The notes under the pieces were generated by a model. The model saw only the letters and a program-made list of their open reading frames with translations. It had not been told where the DNA came from and searched no databases. Below are positions 23,900-33,282 of a DNA stretch of 64,000 bases, piece by piece. Both the position numbers and the translations under genes were made by a program. This DNA comes from Faucicola osloensis_C (GTDB lineage: Bacteria > Pseudomonadota > Gammaproteobacteria > Pseudomonadales > Moraxellaceae). How positions within the stretch are numbered: the stretch's first letter is position 1; each line of letters opens with the position of its first letter. The stretch is taken from positions 62,001 through 126,000 of the forward strand of contig JABAHL010000003.1 in the NCBI GenBank assembly GCA_019353055.1, in the 5' to 3' direction.

Positions 23900-26299
23900 T
23901 TAGCGAGATTTGTTGCGCGCGTTACTTTTATTTTTAGCGCTTTTTGCTTTCCTGACACTCTCATTTGGCTTAGATTGAGCGTTAGGATTAGATGGCGCGT
24001 TGGGATTGGATTGAGCCTTAGAATTAGAGGCCGCTTGCGATTGACCGCGACTTTTGCCTTTACCGCGATTATTAAATGACGATTTTTCCAGCTGTGTCAC
24101 CAAATCAAAATCAATCTGCTGGGTCTCCATATTGACGGCAGCGACTTTGACACGGATTTTATCACCGAGTCCAAACACCAGTCCTGATTTTTCACCGAAT
24201 AACTGCTGCGCCTTGTCATCATACACAAAGTAATCTTCGCCCAAATGCGAGATATGAATCAAGCCATCAATGAATAAATCGGTGAGAGTCACGAACAAGC
24301 CAAAATTGGTCACTGTGGTAACTACCGCATCAAATTCTTCACCGATATGGTCTTTCATATAATGGGCTTTGAGCCACTGCTCAACAAAACGGCTGGCTTC
24401 ATCGGCACGGCGCTCTGTCATTGAGGTCTGTTCACCCGCATCTTCTAGTGACCAATCTGGCAGCGGCGCTTTTTTGCCGGTCACTTTCGCTTTGATGGCA
24501 CGGTGTAGCATCAAGTCGGGGTAACGGCGAATCGGTGAGGTAAAGTGGCTGTATTCATCATACGCAAGCCCAAAGTGTCCGATATTGGTCGGTGCATAGT
24601 TGGCTTGCTGCATGGAGCGCAGTAGCACACTATGGATACTAATCGCATCAGGGCGCTCGCGTGTCGCTTCAATGATACGCTGATAATCTGCCTGTGTCGG
24701 GTTTTCTTCAGGAAATGACAAACCAAAATGCTTCACAAAGTCACTGACGCGAGCGGCTTTTTCTGCCTCTGGAGTATCATGATTGCGATACAAGACTGGC
24801 AATTCATGCTTGAGCGAAAACTCAGCCGCGCAGGTATTGGCAAGTAGCATCATCTCTTCGATGAGCTTATGCGAGTCACCACGCGTCCGTGCCACGATGG
24901 CGCTGATTTTGCCTGCTTCATCAAACTTGATATAAGTCTCTTGGGTTTCAAACTCCATCGCATGGCGCTGTTCGCGTTTGACCAATAGCACTTTGTACAA
25001 ATCATAAAGCACATCGATTGATTTTTTGACCGCTTTATTACCGGTGATAGTGACAGGCACTTCGGCTTTGGGCGTTTCCCCTTGCGCTTGGGCAAAATAA
25101 TCGTTGACTTGGTTATAAGTCAATCGCGCTTGAGAGTGCATCACGCTTGGATAAAACTCATAGCTGGTCACGTTGCCGCTACGCGATAATATGATATCGG
25201 CTACCATACACAAGCGGTCAACACTTGGGTTTAAAGAGCAAAGACCGTTGGAGAGTTTTTCAGGGAGCATCGGCACCACAAAATGCGGGAAATACACCGA
25301 TGTACCACGCTCATAGGCTTCTTGGTCAAGTACTGAGTTGGCAGTCACATAATGACTGACATCGGCAATCGCGACCACCAAGCGATAGCCACCGCCGCGA
25401 CGTTTTTCGGCATAGACGGCATCATCAAAGTCGCGCGAGTCTTCGCCATCAATGGTGACTAGCGGCAACGCACGTAAATCGATACGGTCTTGATAGTCTT
25501 TTTGTGTCGGCTCTTTGTACGCATCGACTTGCTGCATGACATTTGGGCTAAACTCATGGGGAATATCGTAATTTAGCAGCGTGGTTTTGATAATCAATTC
25601 ACGCTCGTTATCATCGACCAAGCTTTCAGTAATTTTTCCCGTCGCGTATTCATGTTGGGTGGGATAGTCGATGATATCGACTTTAACGGGGTCGCCCATT
25701 TTAAGTTGTAGCGCTTCGACGTTTTCTTCCGTCACCGTAATCGGTTGATGATTGTTTGGGCTGATGAGTTCTACAAAGTAACCATCGTCATCTTTTGCAA
25801 GTTTACCAATATATTGTAGTTGTGCATGGGACACCACCGACACCACACGACCCATCATACGGCCACGGTTGTCGGTGCTAGTGGCGATGGCTTTTACTTT
25901 ATCGCCATGAAATACCCAGCGCATTTCAGCTTCATTCAAAAACAAATCAGGCATATCGTCAAGCACGACAAAGCCAAAGCCTTTGGCATGGGCAGCGACC
26001 ACGCCAGTCACGGCATCATTGTCAGTCAGTGGGCGATAAATATAAGGATTGCCCCCGTCGGCATCACGGCTTAATTGTCCATCACGCAGCATGGCTTTTA
26101 AGCGGTTACCCAGTGCGTCGTACTCGTCATCATCTAAATCAAAAATCGTCGCAAGCTCATGTTGGGTAGCTTGTCCGCGCTCAAGTAGGGTTTGCAAAAT
26201 CAGTACACGGCTTGGAATCGGGTTGTCATAGTTGGCTGCTTCAACAGCGGCATTGGGGTCTTGCCAATTTTTCATATTGTTGTCGTCTTTTCTTATCAT
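23900..26299 (-). CDS. rnr: Ribonuclease R
   Basis: Processive 3'-5' exoribonuclease able to unwind structured RNA. 799 residues. Winged-helix N-terminus (about 25-85), cold-shock domains, the RNB catalytic domain with LVTIDGEDSRDFDDAVYAE (catalytic Asp cluster, about 265-285), HFTSPIRRYPDLMLHRAIK, then an S1 domain (EEFDAVVTTVTNFGLFVTL). The C-terminal tail is basic and low complexity, with repeated SNPNA-type units and RKAKSAKNKSNARNKSR, an RNA-binding extension. A second ATG at 26275 (MKNWQDP) is an alternative start; neither has a strong ribosome site. Confidence 0.97.
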   Translation of the reverse strand: MIRKDDNNMKNWQDPNAAVEAANYDNPIPSRVLILQTLLERGQATQHELATIFDLDDDEYDALGNRLKAMLRDGQLSRDADGGNPYIYRPLTDNDAVTGVVAAHAKGFGFVVLDDMPDLFLNEAEMRWVFHGDKVKAIATSTDNRGRMMGRVVSVVSHAQLQYIGKLAKDDDGYFVELISPNNHQPITVTEENVEALQLKMGDPVKVDIIDYPTQHEYATGKITESLVDDNERELIIKTTLLNYDIPHEFSPNVMQQVDAYKEPTQKDYQDRIDLRALPLVTIDGEDSRDFDDAVYAEKRRGGGYRLVVAIADVSHYVTANSVLDQEAYERGTSVYFPHFVVPMLPEKLSNGLCSLNPSVDRLCMVADIILSRSGNVTSYEFYPSVMHSQARLTYNQVNDYFAQAQGETPKAEVPVTITGNKAVKKSIDVLYDLYKVLLVKREQRHAMEFETQETYIKFDEAGKISAIVARTRGDSHKLIEEMMLLANTCAAEFSLKHELPVLYRNHDTPEAEKAARVSDFVKHFGLSFPEENPTQADYQRIIEATRERPDAISIHSVLLRSMQQANYAPTNIGHFGLAYDEYSHFTSPIRRYPDLMLHRAIKAKVTGKKAPLPDWSLEDAGEQTSMTERRADEASRFVEQWLKAHYMKDHIGEEFDAVVTTVTNFGLFVTLTDLFIDGLIHISHLGEDYFVYDDKAQQLFGEKSGLVFGLGDKIRVKVAAVNMETQQIDFDLVTQLEKSSFNNRGKGKSRGQSQAASNSKAQSNPNAPSNPNAQSKPNESVRKAKSAKNKSNARNKSR

Positions 26300-26681
26300 T
26301 TAAAATTTGTCATTTAAACTTTGTCATGCAAATTATTTTATCACCTTCATTAAACGCTAGGGGAAGTATTATCCATCACAGCGATAAAATCATGTTAAAA
26401 TTTTGTTGCTCAGCTTAGCTTTAATTCAGGCTTTAGCTCAGCTTAGGTTGCTTTAGGCTTTATTGCATTGTATATGGGTGCGTTGCAAGCGTTTTTAAAT
26501 GGTTGGTTTTTAAATGGTTCGTTTTAAGCTTTAATATAGCTTTAATTAAGCCTTAATATAGCTAGCTGCGATAGCGAAAATATAGCTAGCTTCGATAATG
26601 AGTGTTCAATGGCTAACGGTGAATCACCACAGTGATATAGACAGTGACATAGATTGGTCAAAAGATAACAAAGGGGAACCC
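26300..26681. other. Repeat-rich intergenic region before rlmH
   Basis: About 380 nt between divergent rnr and rlmH. The left half is AT-rich; 26404-26602 is full of short AGCTTTA/TTAGGCTTTA-like words. A 24-bp unit is tandemly duplicated at 26555-26578 and 26579-26602 with four differences. A longer frame from 26598 runs into rlmH but is not supported by family length. Confidence 0.55.
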
Positions 26682-27188
26682 ATGAAAGCAAGAATTTTAG
26701 CCGTTGGACAAAAAATGCCAGCTTGGGTACAGACGGGATTTGATGACTATCATAAACGTATTCAGCCCATGCTCAGCACCGAAATCGTTGAAATCCCCGC
26801 CTGCAAACGCGCCAAAAACCCTTCGCCTGCCGAACTTGAAAAATATGCCATCACCGAAGGCGGGCTAATTCTGCAAGCGCACCAAGCCAAAAATTCAGCA
26901 GGCAAACGCGAACAGCTGATTTGCCTAGACGTCCGCGGTAAGAATCTATCAACCGAAGAGTTAGCGGCTAAAGTTGGCGAAGCCATGCAGCTGGGTGATG
27001 ACATGGCGTTTGTGATTGGGGGTGCTGATGGCATTTCAAAAGAGGTATTAGCCCATGCGACATTCAAATGGTCGCTGTCCAATCTTACCCTGCCGCATCC
27101 GCTCGTGCGTGTGCTACTGATGGAGCAGCTGTACCGCGCTATGACCATTATCCATCATCATCCGTATCATCGCGGTGATTATTTTTAA
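26682..27188 (+). CDS. rlmH: 23S rRNA (pseudouridine1915-N3)-methyltransferase RlmH
   Basis: SPOUT-class methyltransferase that modifies helix 69 of 23S rRNA after subunit joining. From the ATG at 26682 it is 168 residues (family about 155-160). It begins MKARILAVGQKMPAWVQTGF, has the SAM-binding trefoil knot with CLDVRGKNLSTEE and FVIGGADGISKEV, then LSNLTLPHPLVRVLLMEQLYRA and the terminal HHHPYHRGDYF. AAAGGGGAACCC just before this ATG supports the start over the frame at 26598. Secure call. Confidence 0.97.
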   Translation: MKARILAVGQKMPAWVQTGFDDYHKRIQPMLSTEIVEIPACKRAKNPSPAELEKYAITEGGLILQAHQAKNSAGKREQLICLDVRGKNLSTEELAAKVGEAMQLGDDMAFVIGGADGISKEVLAHATFKWSLSNLTLPHPLVRVLLMEQLYRAMTIIHHHPYHRGDYF

Positions 27189-27308
27189 GTTTTTCCAGTT
27201 AACCTGTTATGTTTGATTATGTATGAAATCGCTGACATGGCTTGTTTTTGCGGATTTTTCCCTTATTTAACTTATTAATTCGTTATCACTGCAACTTTAA
27301 GAAAATTG

Positions 27309-28133
27309 ATGGAAAAAACCGAAAAACAACCAATCAGCCTGCAGCCATTTTTACCCAAAACACCGTACCAGCTTTATACCTTGCCCAGTTTGTTTATCTC
27401 ACATGGGGCGCCGACGATTGCCATCGAAAACAACCGTACTACCCAAGCGCTGAATAAATTTGGGCAAAATCTACCAAAACCACGCTTGATTATCATCATC
27501 TCTGCGCATTGGCAAAGCCAGCATCTAGAAATCAATGGCAATGCCGCGCCCGCTACTTGGCATGATTTTAGCGGCTTTCAAAAGAAACTGTATACAATCG
27601 ATTATCCTGTCAAAGGCGATAGCCTAATTGCTGAGCAGCTGGCACAGCAGTTGCAGGCTTTGGGTGTTAGCACGTCGGTCAATCGACTGCGTCCCTTTGA
27701 TCATGGGGTATGGTCGCCACTGGTGCATTTGTATCCGCAGGCAGATGTGCCGATTGTGCAGCTTTCGCTGCCACAGCATTTTGATAGTTATGCGTGTTTT
27801 CAGCTGGGGGCTTTATTGGCGCCACTACGGGCAGAGCAAGTGTTAATCATCGGCTCTGGCAGTGTCACCCATAATTTGGCGCAGGTGCAGTTTGATAGCG
27901 GTGAGGTGGATGCTGAGGCACGTGAATTTAAATATTGGTTGATTCATCAACTCAAACAACATATGCCAACGGCTTTAGATTGGCGGTCACATCCATTTGC
28001 CCATCACAATCACCCCACCCCTGAGCATTTATTGCCGTTATTTTTTGCGGCAGGCGCAGGCACAAAGATGAGTATCGTGCATGAAAGTTTTGCCCATTTT
28101 AGTTTGGGTATGGATGTGTATCGGTTTGATTAA
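27309..28133 (+). CDS. ygiD: Extradiol aromatic ring-opening dioxygenase, YgiD/DODA type
   Basis: 274 residues from the ATG at 27309 (the preceding TTG is in frame but redundant). The non-heme iron LigB-like fold is indicated by LFISHGAPTIAIE (metal His), IIIISAHWQS (second His), RPFDHGVWSPLVHLYP and LIIGSGSVTHNL. Related proteins open catechol rings such as DOPA, with iron or zinc. The physiological substrate here is unknown. It converges, with only 3 nt spacing, on the MFS gene, so no separate terminator fits between them. Confidence 0.88.
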   Translation: MEKTEKQPISLQPFLPKTPYQLYTLPSLFISHGAPTIAIENNRTTQALNKFGQNLPKPRLIIIISAHWQSQHLEINGNAAPATWHDFSGFQKKLYTIDYPVKGDSLIAEQLAQQLQALGVSTSVNRLRPFDHGVWSPLVHLYPQADVPIVQLSLPQHFDSYACFQLGALLAPLRAEQVLIIGSGSVTHNLAQVQFDSGEVDAEAREFKYWLIHQLKQHMPTALDWRSHPFAHHNHPTPEHLLPLFFAAGAGTKMSIVHESFAHFSLGMDVYRFD

Positions 28134-28136
28134 CCC

Positions 28137-29378
28137 TTAGTCCACATCCGCCACATCGAGATTTTTGTCGATTTGAAATACCAAAAATGCGCCAATAGTC
28201 ATGAGCATAAACATGGTAATACCCAGCTTGGCGACGGGATTAAAGGGCAGAATATTTAATACTAAGCCGCCAAAAATACCGACGACAAAGTTGAGTGAGC
28301 CTTGCAAGGCACTCGCCATGCCAGCACGGCGTTTTTGAAATGCCAACGCAATGGCACCTGAATTGGGCTGAGTCAGTCCTAACCCTGCAATACAGCAAAA
28401 AATGCTGGCGAGCACCAACGGCAACCAAGCTTGCGTGCCAAAGACTAAACCCAGCAGCATCAAACACGCTGCTGCAATTACTTGCATCACCGCCCCAAAT
28501 CGCAGCAAGCTGACCAGACGATAACGGTTCACCAGCCATTGGTTGACCTGTGTCAATCCAATAAAACCTGCCGCATTCATCCCAAAAATCCAGCTAAAAT
28601 GCTGCGGCGTCACCCCATACCCTTCCATAATTAGCTCAGGCGCCGCGCTGATATACACAAACATCGAACCCATCAGCAGCCCTGCGCCAATCGCAGGATA
28701 ATTAAACTGGGTGTCTTTAAGCAAATCCCAGTATTGACTGAGCACGTCATTCATCGGACGATTGTTGCGAAACTCATCGGTCAAGGTTTCATGCAAAAAC
28801 AGCCGGGTCAGCACGATATTTAAAATACCAAACCCCGCCAAAAACCAAAAAATCACCCGCCAACTGGCGACTTTTAACAGCAACGACCCTAGGCTTGGTG
28901 CCAAAATCGGCGCAATCCCCATCACTAGGACCATCAGCGAAAATGCCTTTGCCATTTGCTTGGGATGCAAGCGGTCACGAATCATCGCCCGCGACACCAC
29001 CGTTCCCACACACGCACCCAACGCCTGTAGCGTTCGTGAGACAAACAACACGTATTCATTGGTGGTGGTGGCGCACATCACCGAAGCAATCACATACAAT
29101 ACCATGCCCACATACAAGGGCTTGATTCGCCCAATCCGATCCGAAATCGGACCATAAAACAACTGCCCGACCACCAAGCCCACAAAATAGGCAGGCACCG
29201 AATTGGACATAAAAGCCGTTGCCACGCCAAAATCTTGTGCCATACTGGGCAAGGCCGGCAAATACATATCAATCGACAGCGGACCGATAGCAATAATCAA
29301 CCCCAAAATCATAATCCAAACTGTCGGATAGTCTAAGTCGTGCGATGGCTGAGGTTGCGGTGTTTGCGGTAGGTTCAT
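28137..29378 (-). CDS. Bcr/CflA-family MFS multidrug transporter
   Basis: 413 residues from the ATG at 29378, with about 12 hydrophobic segments and the MFS signature between helices 2 and 3 (GPISDRIGRIKPLYVG). The first helix LGLIIAIGPLSIDMYLPALP is typical of Bcr/CflA drug:H+ antiporters (bicyclomycin, chloramphenicol and others). Substrate not determinable. A frame from 29408 adds ten residues and is less likely because homologues begin shortly before the Pro-rich cytoplasmic segment. It ends 3 nt from the convergent YgiD gene. Confidence 0.92.
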   Translation of the reverse strand: MNLPQTPQPQPSHDLDYPTVWIMILGLIIAIGPLSIDMYLPALPSMAQDFGVATAFMSNSVPAYFVGLVVGQLFYGPISDRIGRIKPLYVGMVLYVIASVMCATTTNEYVLFVSRTLQALGACVGTVVSRAMIRDRLHPKQMAKAFSLMVLVMGIAPILAPSLGSLLLKVASWRVIFWFLAGFGILNIVLTRLFLHETLTDEFRNNRPMNDVLSQYWDLLKDTQFNYPAIGAGLLMGSMFVYISAAPELIMEGYGVTPQHFSWIFGMNAAGFIGLTQVNQWLVNRYRLVSLLRFGAVMQVIAAACLMLLGLVFGTQAWLPLVLASIFCCIAGLGLTQPNSGAIALAFQKRRAGMASALQGSLNFVVGIFGGLVLNILPFNPVAKLGITMFMLMTIGAFLVFQIDKNLDVADVD

Positions 29379-29512
29379 AGTGATCAATTTAAATAAAAAA
29401 GCAGGCAAAAATCATAAGTCGGCTATTATAAACAAATTTTACTAAAATATTTTTCGTTATCGTTTAGTTTATGTGAGCAATCAACCTATGCAAATTGGCT
29501 AAAACACCCCAT

Positions 29513-29540
29513 AAAAAAGGCAGCCTTTGCTACCTTTTTT
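29513..29540 (-). terminator. psd terminator
   Basis: Hairpin GGCAGC/GCTACC with one mismatch (29519-29524 with 29529-29534), flanked by A-run and T-run, so it can act on the minus strand after psd and on the plus strand. Confidence 0.75.
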
Positions 29541-29558
29541 AGCAAATACCTTGACAGC

Positions 29559-30392
29559 TTACTGCAAAAAAGTACCGAGACGTTGCCCCATTGTCACCGG
29601 CACTGAATTATAAAGACCTGCCTCCCAAGCCATGCCCGCTGATTTTGGTAGTACCACAATCGCCGTTGAGCCCAAATAAAACCGCCCAAGTTCATCGCCC
29701 TTTTTCAATGTCATATGATGGGTTTGACGCTGCACGCGATCGCTACGTTTGATTTTGCCTGTGGCCACTGTTTCAATCCCTGCTACAATCATCGCCCCGA
29801 CTAGTACAACGCAAGCTTTACCAAATTCGGTATCAAACACACACACGCAGCGCTCATTACGGGCGAACAAATCGGTAATGTTTTCAGCGGTCTCGTTATT
29901 CACCGAGAATAGCTGTCCTGGCACATAGATGGTTTCTACCAAAGTACCGTCAAACGGCATATGCACGCGGTGATAATTGGTCGGTGCCAAATACACGGTG
30001 ACAAAACTCCCCTCTTGCATGGCTTTGCCAAGTTCATAATCCGCGAGCAATTGCCCGACTTCATACGATTTGCCTTTGGCTTGCAGGATTTGGTCTTTAT
30101 CGATTTGCCCCAATTGCGATATCATGCCATCTGCAGGACAGATCAGCGCATCTGGGTCATCATCAATCTTGCGCGCGCCGTCTTTGAGTTCACGGGTAAA
30201 AAAATCATTAAAACTGTCATACTGAGAAAAACTACCGCGCGCATATTCCTCTAGCTTGATGCCATACACCGAAGCGAAGGTACGAATAAGAGTTTTTTTC
30301 ACCAGCGGATGACGGCTTTGGGCAAGACGACCTGCGATTTCACTGATTTTTTGTTGTGGGACAAGCGATTGTAACGTCGTAAACAAGGTCAT
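29559..30392 (-). CDS. psd: Phosphatidylserine decarboxylase proenzyme
   Basis: Inner-membrane pyruvoyl enzyme that converts phosphatidylserine to phosphatidylethanolamine. 277 residues, usual size. Motifs: FNDFFTRELKDGAR, PADGMISQLGQI, the His-box YHRVHMPFDG, and the self-cleavage site LGST in GRFYLGSTAIVVLP (about residues 239-252), where Gly-Ser cleavage yields the alpha-subunit pyruvoyl group. It is divergent from dtd across a 150-nt gap and is followed by a terminator. Confidence 0.97.
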   Translation of the reverse strand: MTLFTTLQSLVPQQKISEIAGRLAQSRHPLVKKTLIRTFASVYGIKLEEYARGSFSQYDSFNDFFTRELKDGARKIDDDPDALICPADGMISQLGQIDKDQILQAKGKSYEVGQLLADYELGKAMQEGSFVTVYLAPTNYHRVHMPFDGTLVETIYVPGQLFSVNNETAENITDLFARNERCVCVFDTEFGKACVVLVGAMIVAGIETVATGKIKRSDRVQRQTHHMTLKKGDELGRFYLGSTAIVVLPKSAGMAWEAGLYNSVPVTMGQRLGTFLQ

Positions 30393-30543
30393 AAGTTACT
30401 CGAGATTGGCATTTTAAAGTTGGCTTATTATAATCAAAATGCCCCTTAGAATCACGGTATATTAAACATTGGGCTACGAGTTAAGCGATAAGCTAGCTTT
30501 TAAGTCAAGCCGCTTACGCTCAAACTGACGGATAGGAAAAATC

Positions 30544-30996
30544 ATGAAAGCAGTACTACAACGGGTGAAATTTGCCAAAGTAGCAGTTAACCAAGCGCCT
30601 CACCCACAACAAATCGTCGGCGAGATTGCCCACGGCGTACTTGTCTACCTCGGACTTGGGCATGATGATACGCTCGCGATGGGGCAAAAAATGATTGATA
30701 AAATCCTCACCTATCGCATATTTGAAAATGCGCTAGGCAAAATGGATAAAAACGTGCAACAAGTCAATGGCGGTTTACTGTTAGTGTCGCAGTTTACCCT
30801 CCTTGCCAATACCCAATCGGGTAGACGTCCTGATTTTAAGCCCGCGATGGCGCCCGACACTGCCAAAGCTTTGTTTGCGCAGATAGTCGCATATGCCAAG
30901 ACGCAATATGCAGCCGTGCAAACAGGCGAATTTGGCGCAGATATGCAAGTCAGCAGTTGCAATGATGGTCCGATAAATTTTATTTTTGAACTGTGA
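30544..30996 (+). CDS. dtd: D-aminoacyl-tRNA deacylase
   Basis: Proofreading enzyme that hydrolyses D-aminoacyl-tRNA (and Gly-tRNA-Ala). 150 residues, standard. Motifs: MKAVLQRVKFAKVAV start, GILVYLGLGHDD-like second strand, the SQFT box in GGLLLVSQFTLLA and the cross-subunit Gly-cisPro-type C-terminal NDGPINFIFEL. The ribosome site is AGGAAAAATC before the ATG. No other member of an operon is evident. Confidence 0.97.
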   Translation: MKAVLQRVKFAKVAVNQAPHPQQIVGEIAHGVLVYLGLGHDDTLAMGQKMIDKILTYRIFENALGKMDKNVQQVNGGLLLVSQFTLLANTQSGRRPDFKPAMAPDTAKALFAQIVAYAKTQYAAVQTGEFGADMQVSSCNDGPINFIFEL

Positions 30997-31079
30997 TACG
31001 ACCTGTGTTAAGTACCAAAAATTGAGTCAAACGCCGAATTTTTTACAAGACCACAAATAAAACCCTTAAAAACTTATCG

Positions 31080-31115
31080 TTGTCATTTTTTTGTCATATT
31101 CTGAAGTTGTAATAT
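31080..31115 (+). promoter_or_regulatory. Pho box and -10 of the phoBR operon
   Basis: Two TTGTCAT units in direct repeat 11 bp apart (31080-31086 and 31091-31097) match the PhoB-binding pattern CTGTCAT-N4-CTGTCAT. TAATAT at 31110-31115 lies 12 nt after the second unit, as expected when PhoB replaces a -35. A third TTGTCAT occurs at 31132-31138. Confidence 0.8.
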
Positions 31116-31185
31116 GGGCATTGTAATATTATTGTCATAAAACTATTTTGGTAAACAGTTGCCTACTTTATCGCTTGAGAAATTT

Positions 31186-31884
31186 ATGAAAAATGAAACT
31201 ATTTTGGTAGTGGAAGATGAGCCTGCCATTCGAGAAATGATCGTGACCACACTAGAGATGGCAGGATTTGATTGTTTGCAAGCCTCAGAAGTCTCTCAAG
31301 CCCATCATTTGGTGGTCGATCATCGTCCCAACCTTATCTTATTAGATTGGATGCTACCCAATGGGCTATCAGGTATTGATTTATGCCGCCGCCTGAAAAA
31401 AGATGAAATGCTCTCTGAAATTCCTATCATCATGCTCACCGCCAAAGGCGAAGAAGACAACAAAGTTCAAGGACTTGACGCTGGGGCAGATGACTATATC
31501 ACCAAGCCGTTTTCCACCCGTGAATTGGTTTCCCGTATCAAAGCGGTATTGCGCCGTAGTAGTGCATTGTCAGGCGAAAAACCCATTGACGTAGGCGGCT
31601 TGTCGCTAGACCCTGCCAGTCAGCGCGTGAGTGCCAATAACAAAGCGGTGGATATCGGACCGACAGAATATCGGCTACTTGCTTTCTTTATGAGTCATCC
31701 CGAGCGCGCTTATACCCGCACCCAGCTGCTCGATCAAGTGTGGGGTGGCAATGTGTATGTCGAAGATCGTACCATTGACGTGCATATCCGCCGCCTGCGT
31801 AAAGTGCTTGAGCCATTTGGGTTTGCCGACTATATCCAAACTGTACGTGGCACAGGCTATCGCTTTTCTAATAAAATCGACTAA
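31186..31884 (+). CDS. phoB: Phosphate regulon response regulator PhoB
   Basis: OmpR-type DNA-binding response regulator activated by PhoR under phosphate limitation. 232 residues from the ATG at 31186. The receiver has the acidic pair in VVEDEPAIREM, phosphoacceptor Asp54 in LILLDWMLP, LTAKGEEDN and the Lys of ITKPFSTREL; the C-terminal winged helix shows DRTIDVHIRRLRKVL and the last strand QTVRGTGYRFS. An upstream in-frame TTG at 31159 is rejected because homologues begin just before ETILVVEDE. A Pho box upstream indicates positive autoregulation; phoR follows after 69 nt. Confidence 0.96.
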   Translation: MKNETILVVEDEPAIREMIVTTLEMAGFDCLQASEVSQAHHLVVDHRPNLILLDWMLPNGLSGIDLCRRLKKDEMLSEIPIIMLTAKGEEDNKVQGLDAGADDYITKPFSTRELVSRIKAVLRRSSALSGEKPIDVGGLSLDPASQRVSANNKAVDIGPTEYRLLAFFMSHPERAYTRTQLLDQVWGGNVYVEDRTIDVHIRRLRKVLEPFGFADYIQTVRGTGYRFSNKID

Positions 31885-31953
31885 CAATAGCCTGATTAAT
31901 CGCATTGAAATTTTTGCCAACTTATCCCAACTTCGCTATAGTAAGCTTTCTCA

Positions 31954-33282
31954 ATGGATGCTAGAAAAATTAATATGTGGGCGAGCATTTCACCCGTAGT
32001 CACAGCTGGGGTTGCCGGGTTGTTGATTGGCGGGCTATTAGGGTTTTGGGGTTGGGGACTGGCGATAGGGCTTTGCCTGTATCAGCTATATTTTTTATGG
32101 TCGATACAACGCTTTAAAGCATGGTATAACAAAAACCCCGATGAGCCGCCGCCTGCATTTGAGCCCAATCTTAATGTCATCGCCAGTAATATCTACCAAG
32201 TCAATCGCCAAGAGAAATTGGCGCATCAGCAAACCGTTTCTCTAGTGCAAAAAGTGCGCGACTCGCTGAGCGCATTGCAAGACTCGATTATTCTGATTGA
32301 CAAAAACGACTGTATCGAATGGTGGAACAACTCTGCCGAGCGGCTTTTTCATTTTAAAGCGCCCGATCAAGGTCGCAACGTGTTGACCATTATTCGCAAT
32401 CCGCTTTTTCATCAATATTATCACCACATTGAAGACTATCCAGATGGTGTGCGTATCCATAACCCGTCTAATATCGAGCGCTATGTGCAGTGCAAGATTA
32501 CCAAATTTGGGCAAGAAAAATTACTGCTGATTTATGATGTCACTCGTTTTCAGCACTTAGAACAAATGCGAAAAGACTTTGTGGCAAATGTTTCGCATGA
32601 ACTTCGCACGCCGCTTACCGTCATCATGGGGTATGTGGAGACTTTGAGTGAACAGCCCGATTTAGATCCGCGTATTGCTCGCGCGTTTACTCAGATGATG
32701 CAGCAAAGTCAGCGCATGAATAACATCATTAATGACTTACTGTTATTATCTCGGTTGGAAAATGATGAAAAGCCCACTGAGCCCAAAGACATTGACATTC
32801 CCAAAATGCTAATGCAATTGTTTGACGATGCGCAAATGTACAACAAGTCATACGACCATATGATTCATTTGCACATCGACAGCACGTTACATATTTTGGG
32901 TTATGAAGATTATCTGCGAAGTGCGCTCAGTAACCTGATTACCAATGCCATGAAATACACCCCAAAAGGTGGTGAAATTAGTATTAGCTGGCATGAGTGT
33001 GACGCGGGTGTATGTTTTAGCGTGACCGACAATGGCATTGGCATCGAGCAGCGCCATATTCAGCGCTTAACCGAGCGTTTTTATCGCGTGGACACGGGTC
33101 GAAGCCGTGAGACAGGGGGTACCGGTTTGGGGCTAGCGATTGTCAAACATGTCTTGTATCAGCATCATGCCACCCTTGATATCACATCCATAGTTGGCAA
33201 AGGCTCGACTTTTACTGTGACTTTTCCAAAATCTGCCAGTATCCCAACCCAATCACTTAAGCCTGCAAGCCCACAAAGTTAA
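31954..33282 (+). CDS. phoR: Phosphate regulon sensor histidine kinase PhoR
   Basis: Inner-membrane kinase that phosphorylates PhoB. 442 residues. Two N-terminal hydrophobic segments with almost no periplasmic loop (about 8-50), then a PAS-like domain (about 95-190; SLSALQDSIILIDKNDCIEWWN), the DHp domain with phosphoacceptor His215 in FVANVSHELRTPL, and the ATPase with NLITNAMKYTP (N box), VTDNGIGIE (G1) and TGGTGLGLAIVKH (G2). The lack of a periplasmic domain is normal for PhoR. Its last 26 nt overlap the end of the convergent dadA gene. Confidence 0.95.
   Translation: MDARKINMWASISPVVTAGVAGLLIGGLLGFWGWGLAIGLCLYQLYFLWSIQRFKAWYNKNPDEPPPAFEPNLNVIASNIYQVNRQEKLAHQQTVSLVQKVRDSLSALQDSIILIDKNDCIEWWNNSAERLFHFKAPDQGRNVLTIIRNPLFHQYYHHIEDYPDGVRIHNPSNIERYVQCKITKFGQEKLLLIYDVTRFQHLEQMRKDFVANVSHELRTPLTVIMGYVETLSEQPDLDPRIARAFTQMMQQSQRMNNIINDLLLLSRLENDEKPTEPKDIDIPKMLMQLFDDAQMYNKSYDHMIHLHIDSTLHILGYEDYLRSALSNLITNAMKYTPKGGEISISWHECDAGVCFSVTDNGIGIEQRHIQRLTERFYRVDTGRSRETGGTGLGLAIVKHVLYQHHATLDITSIVGKGSTFTVTFPKSASIPTQSLKPASPQS

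Noticed and set aside
23940..24060. Possible CRISPR-like or tandem repeat
   Set aside because: It is the short repetitive coding region of the RNase R tail; units are too short and irregular for a CRISPR array.
26598..26681. Upstream extension of rlmH
   Set aside because: Family length, the ribosome site at 26682 and lack of similarity of the extra residues support the later start.
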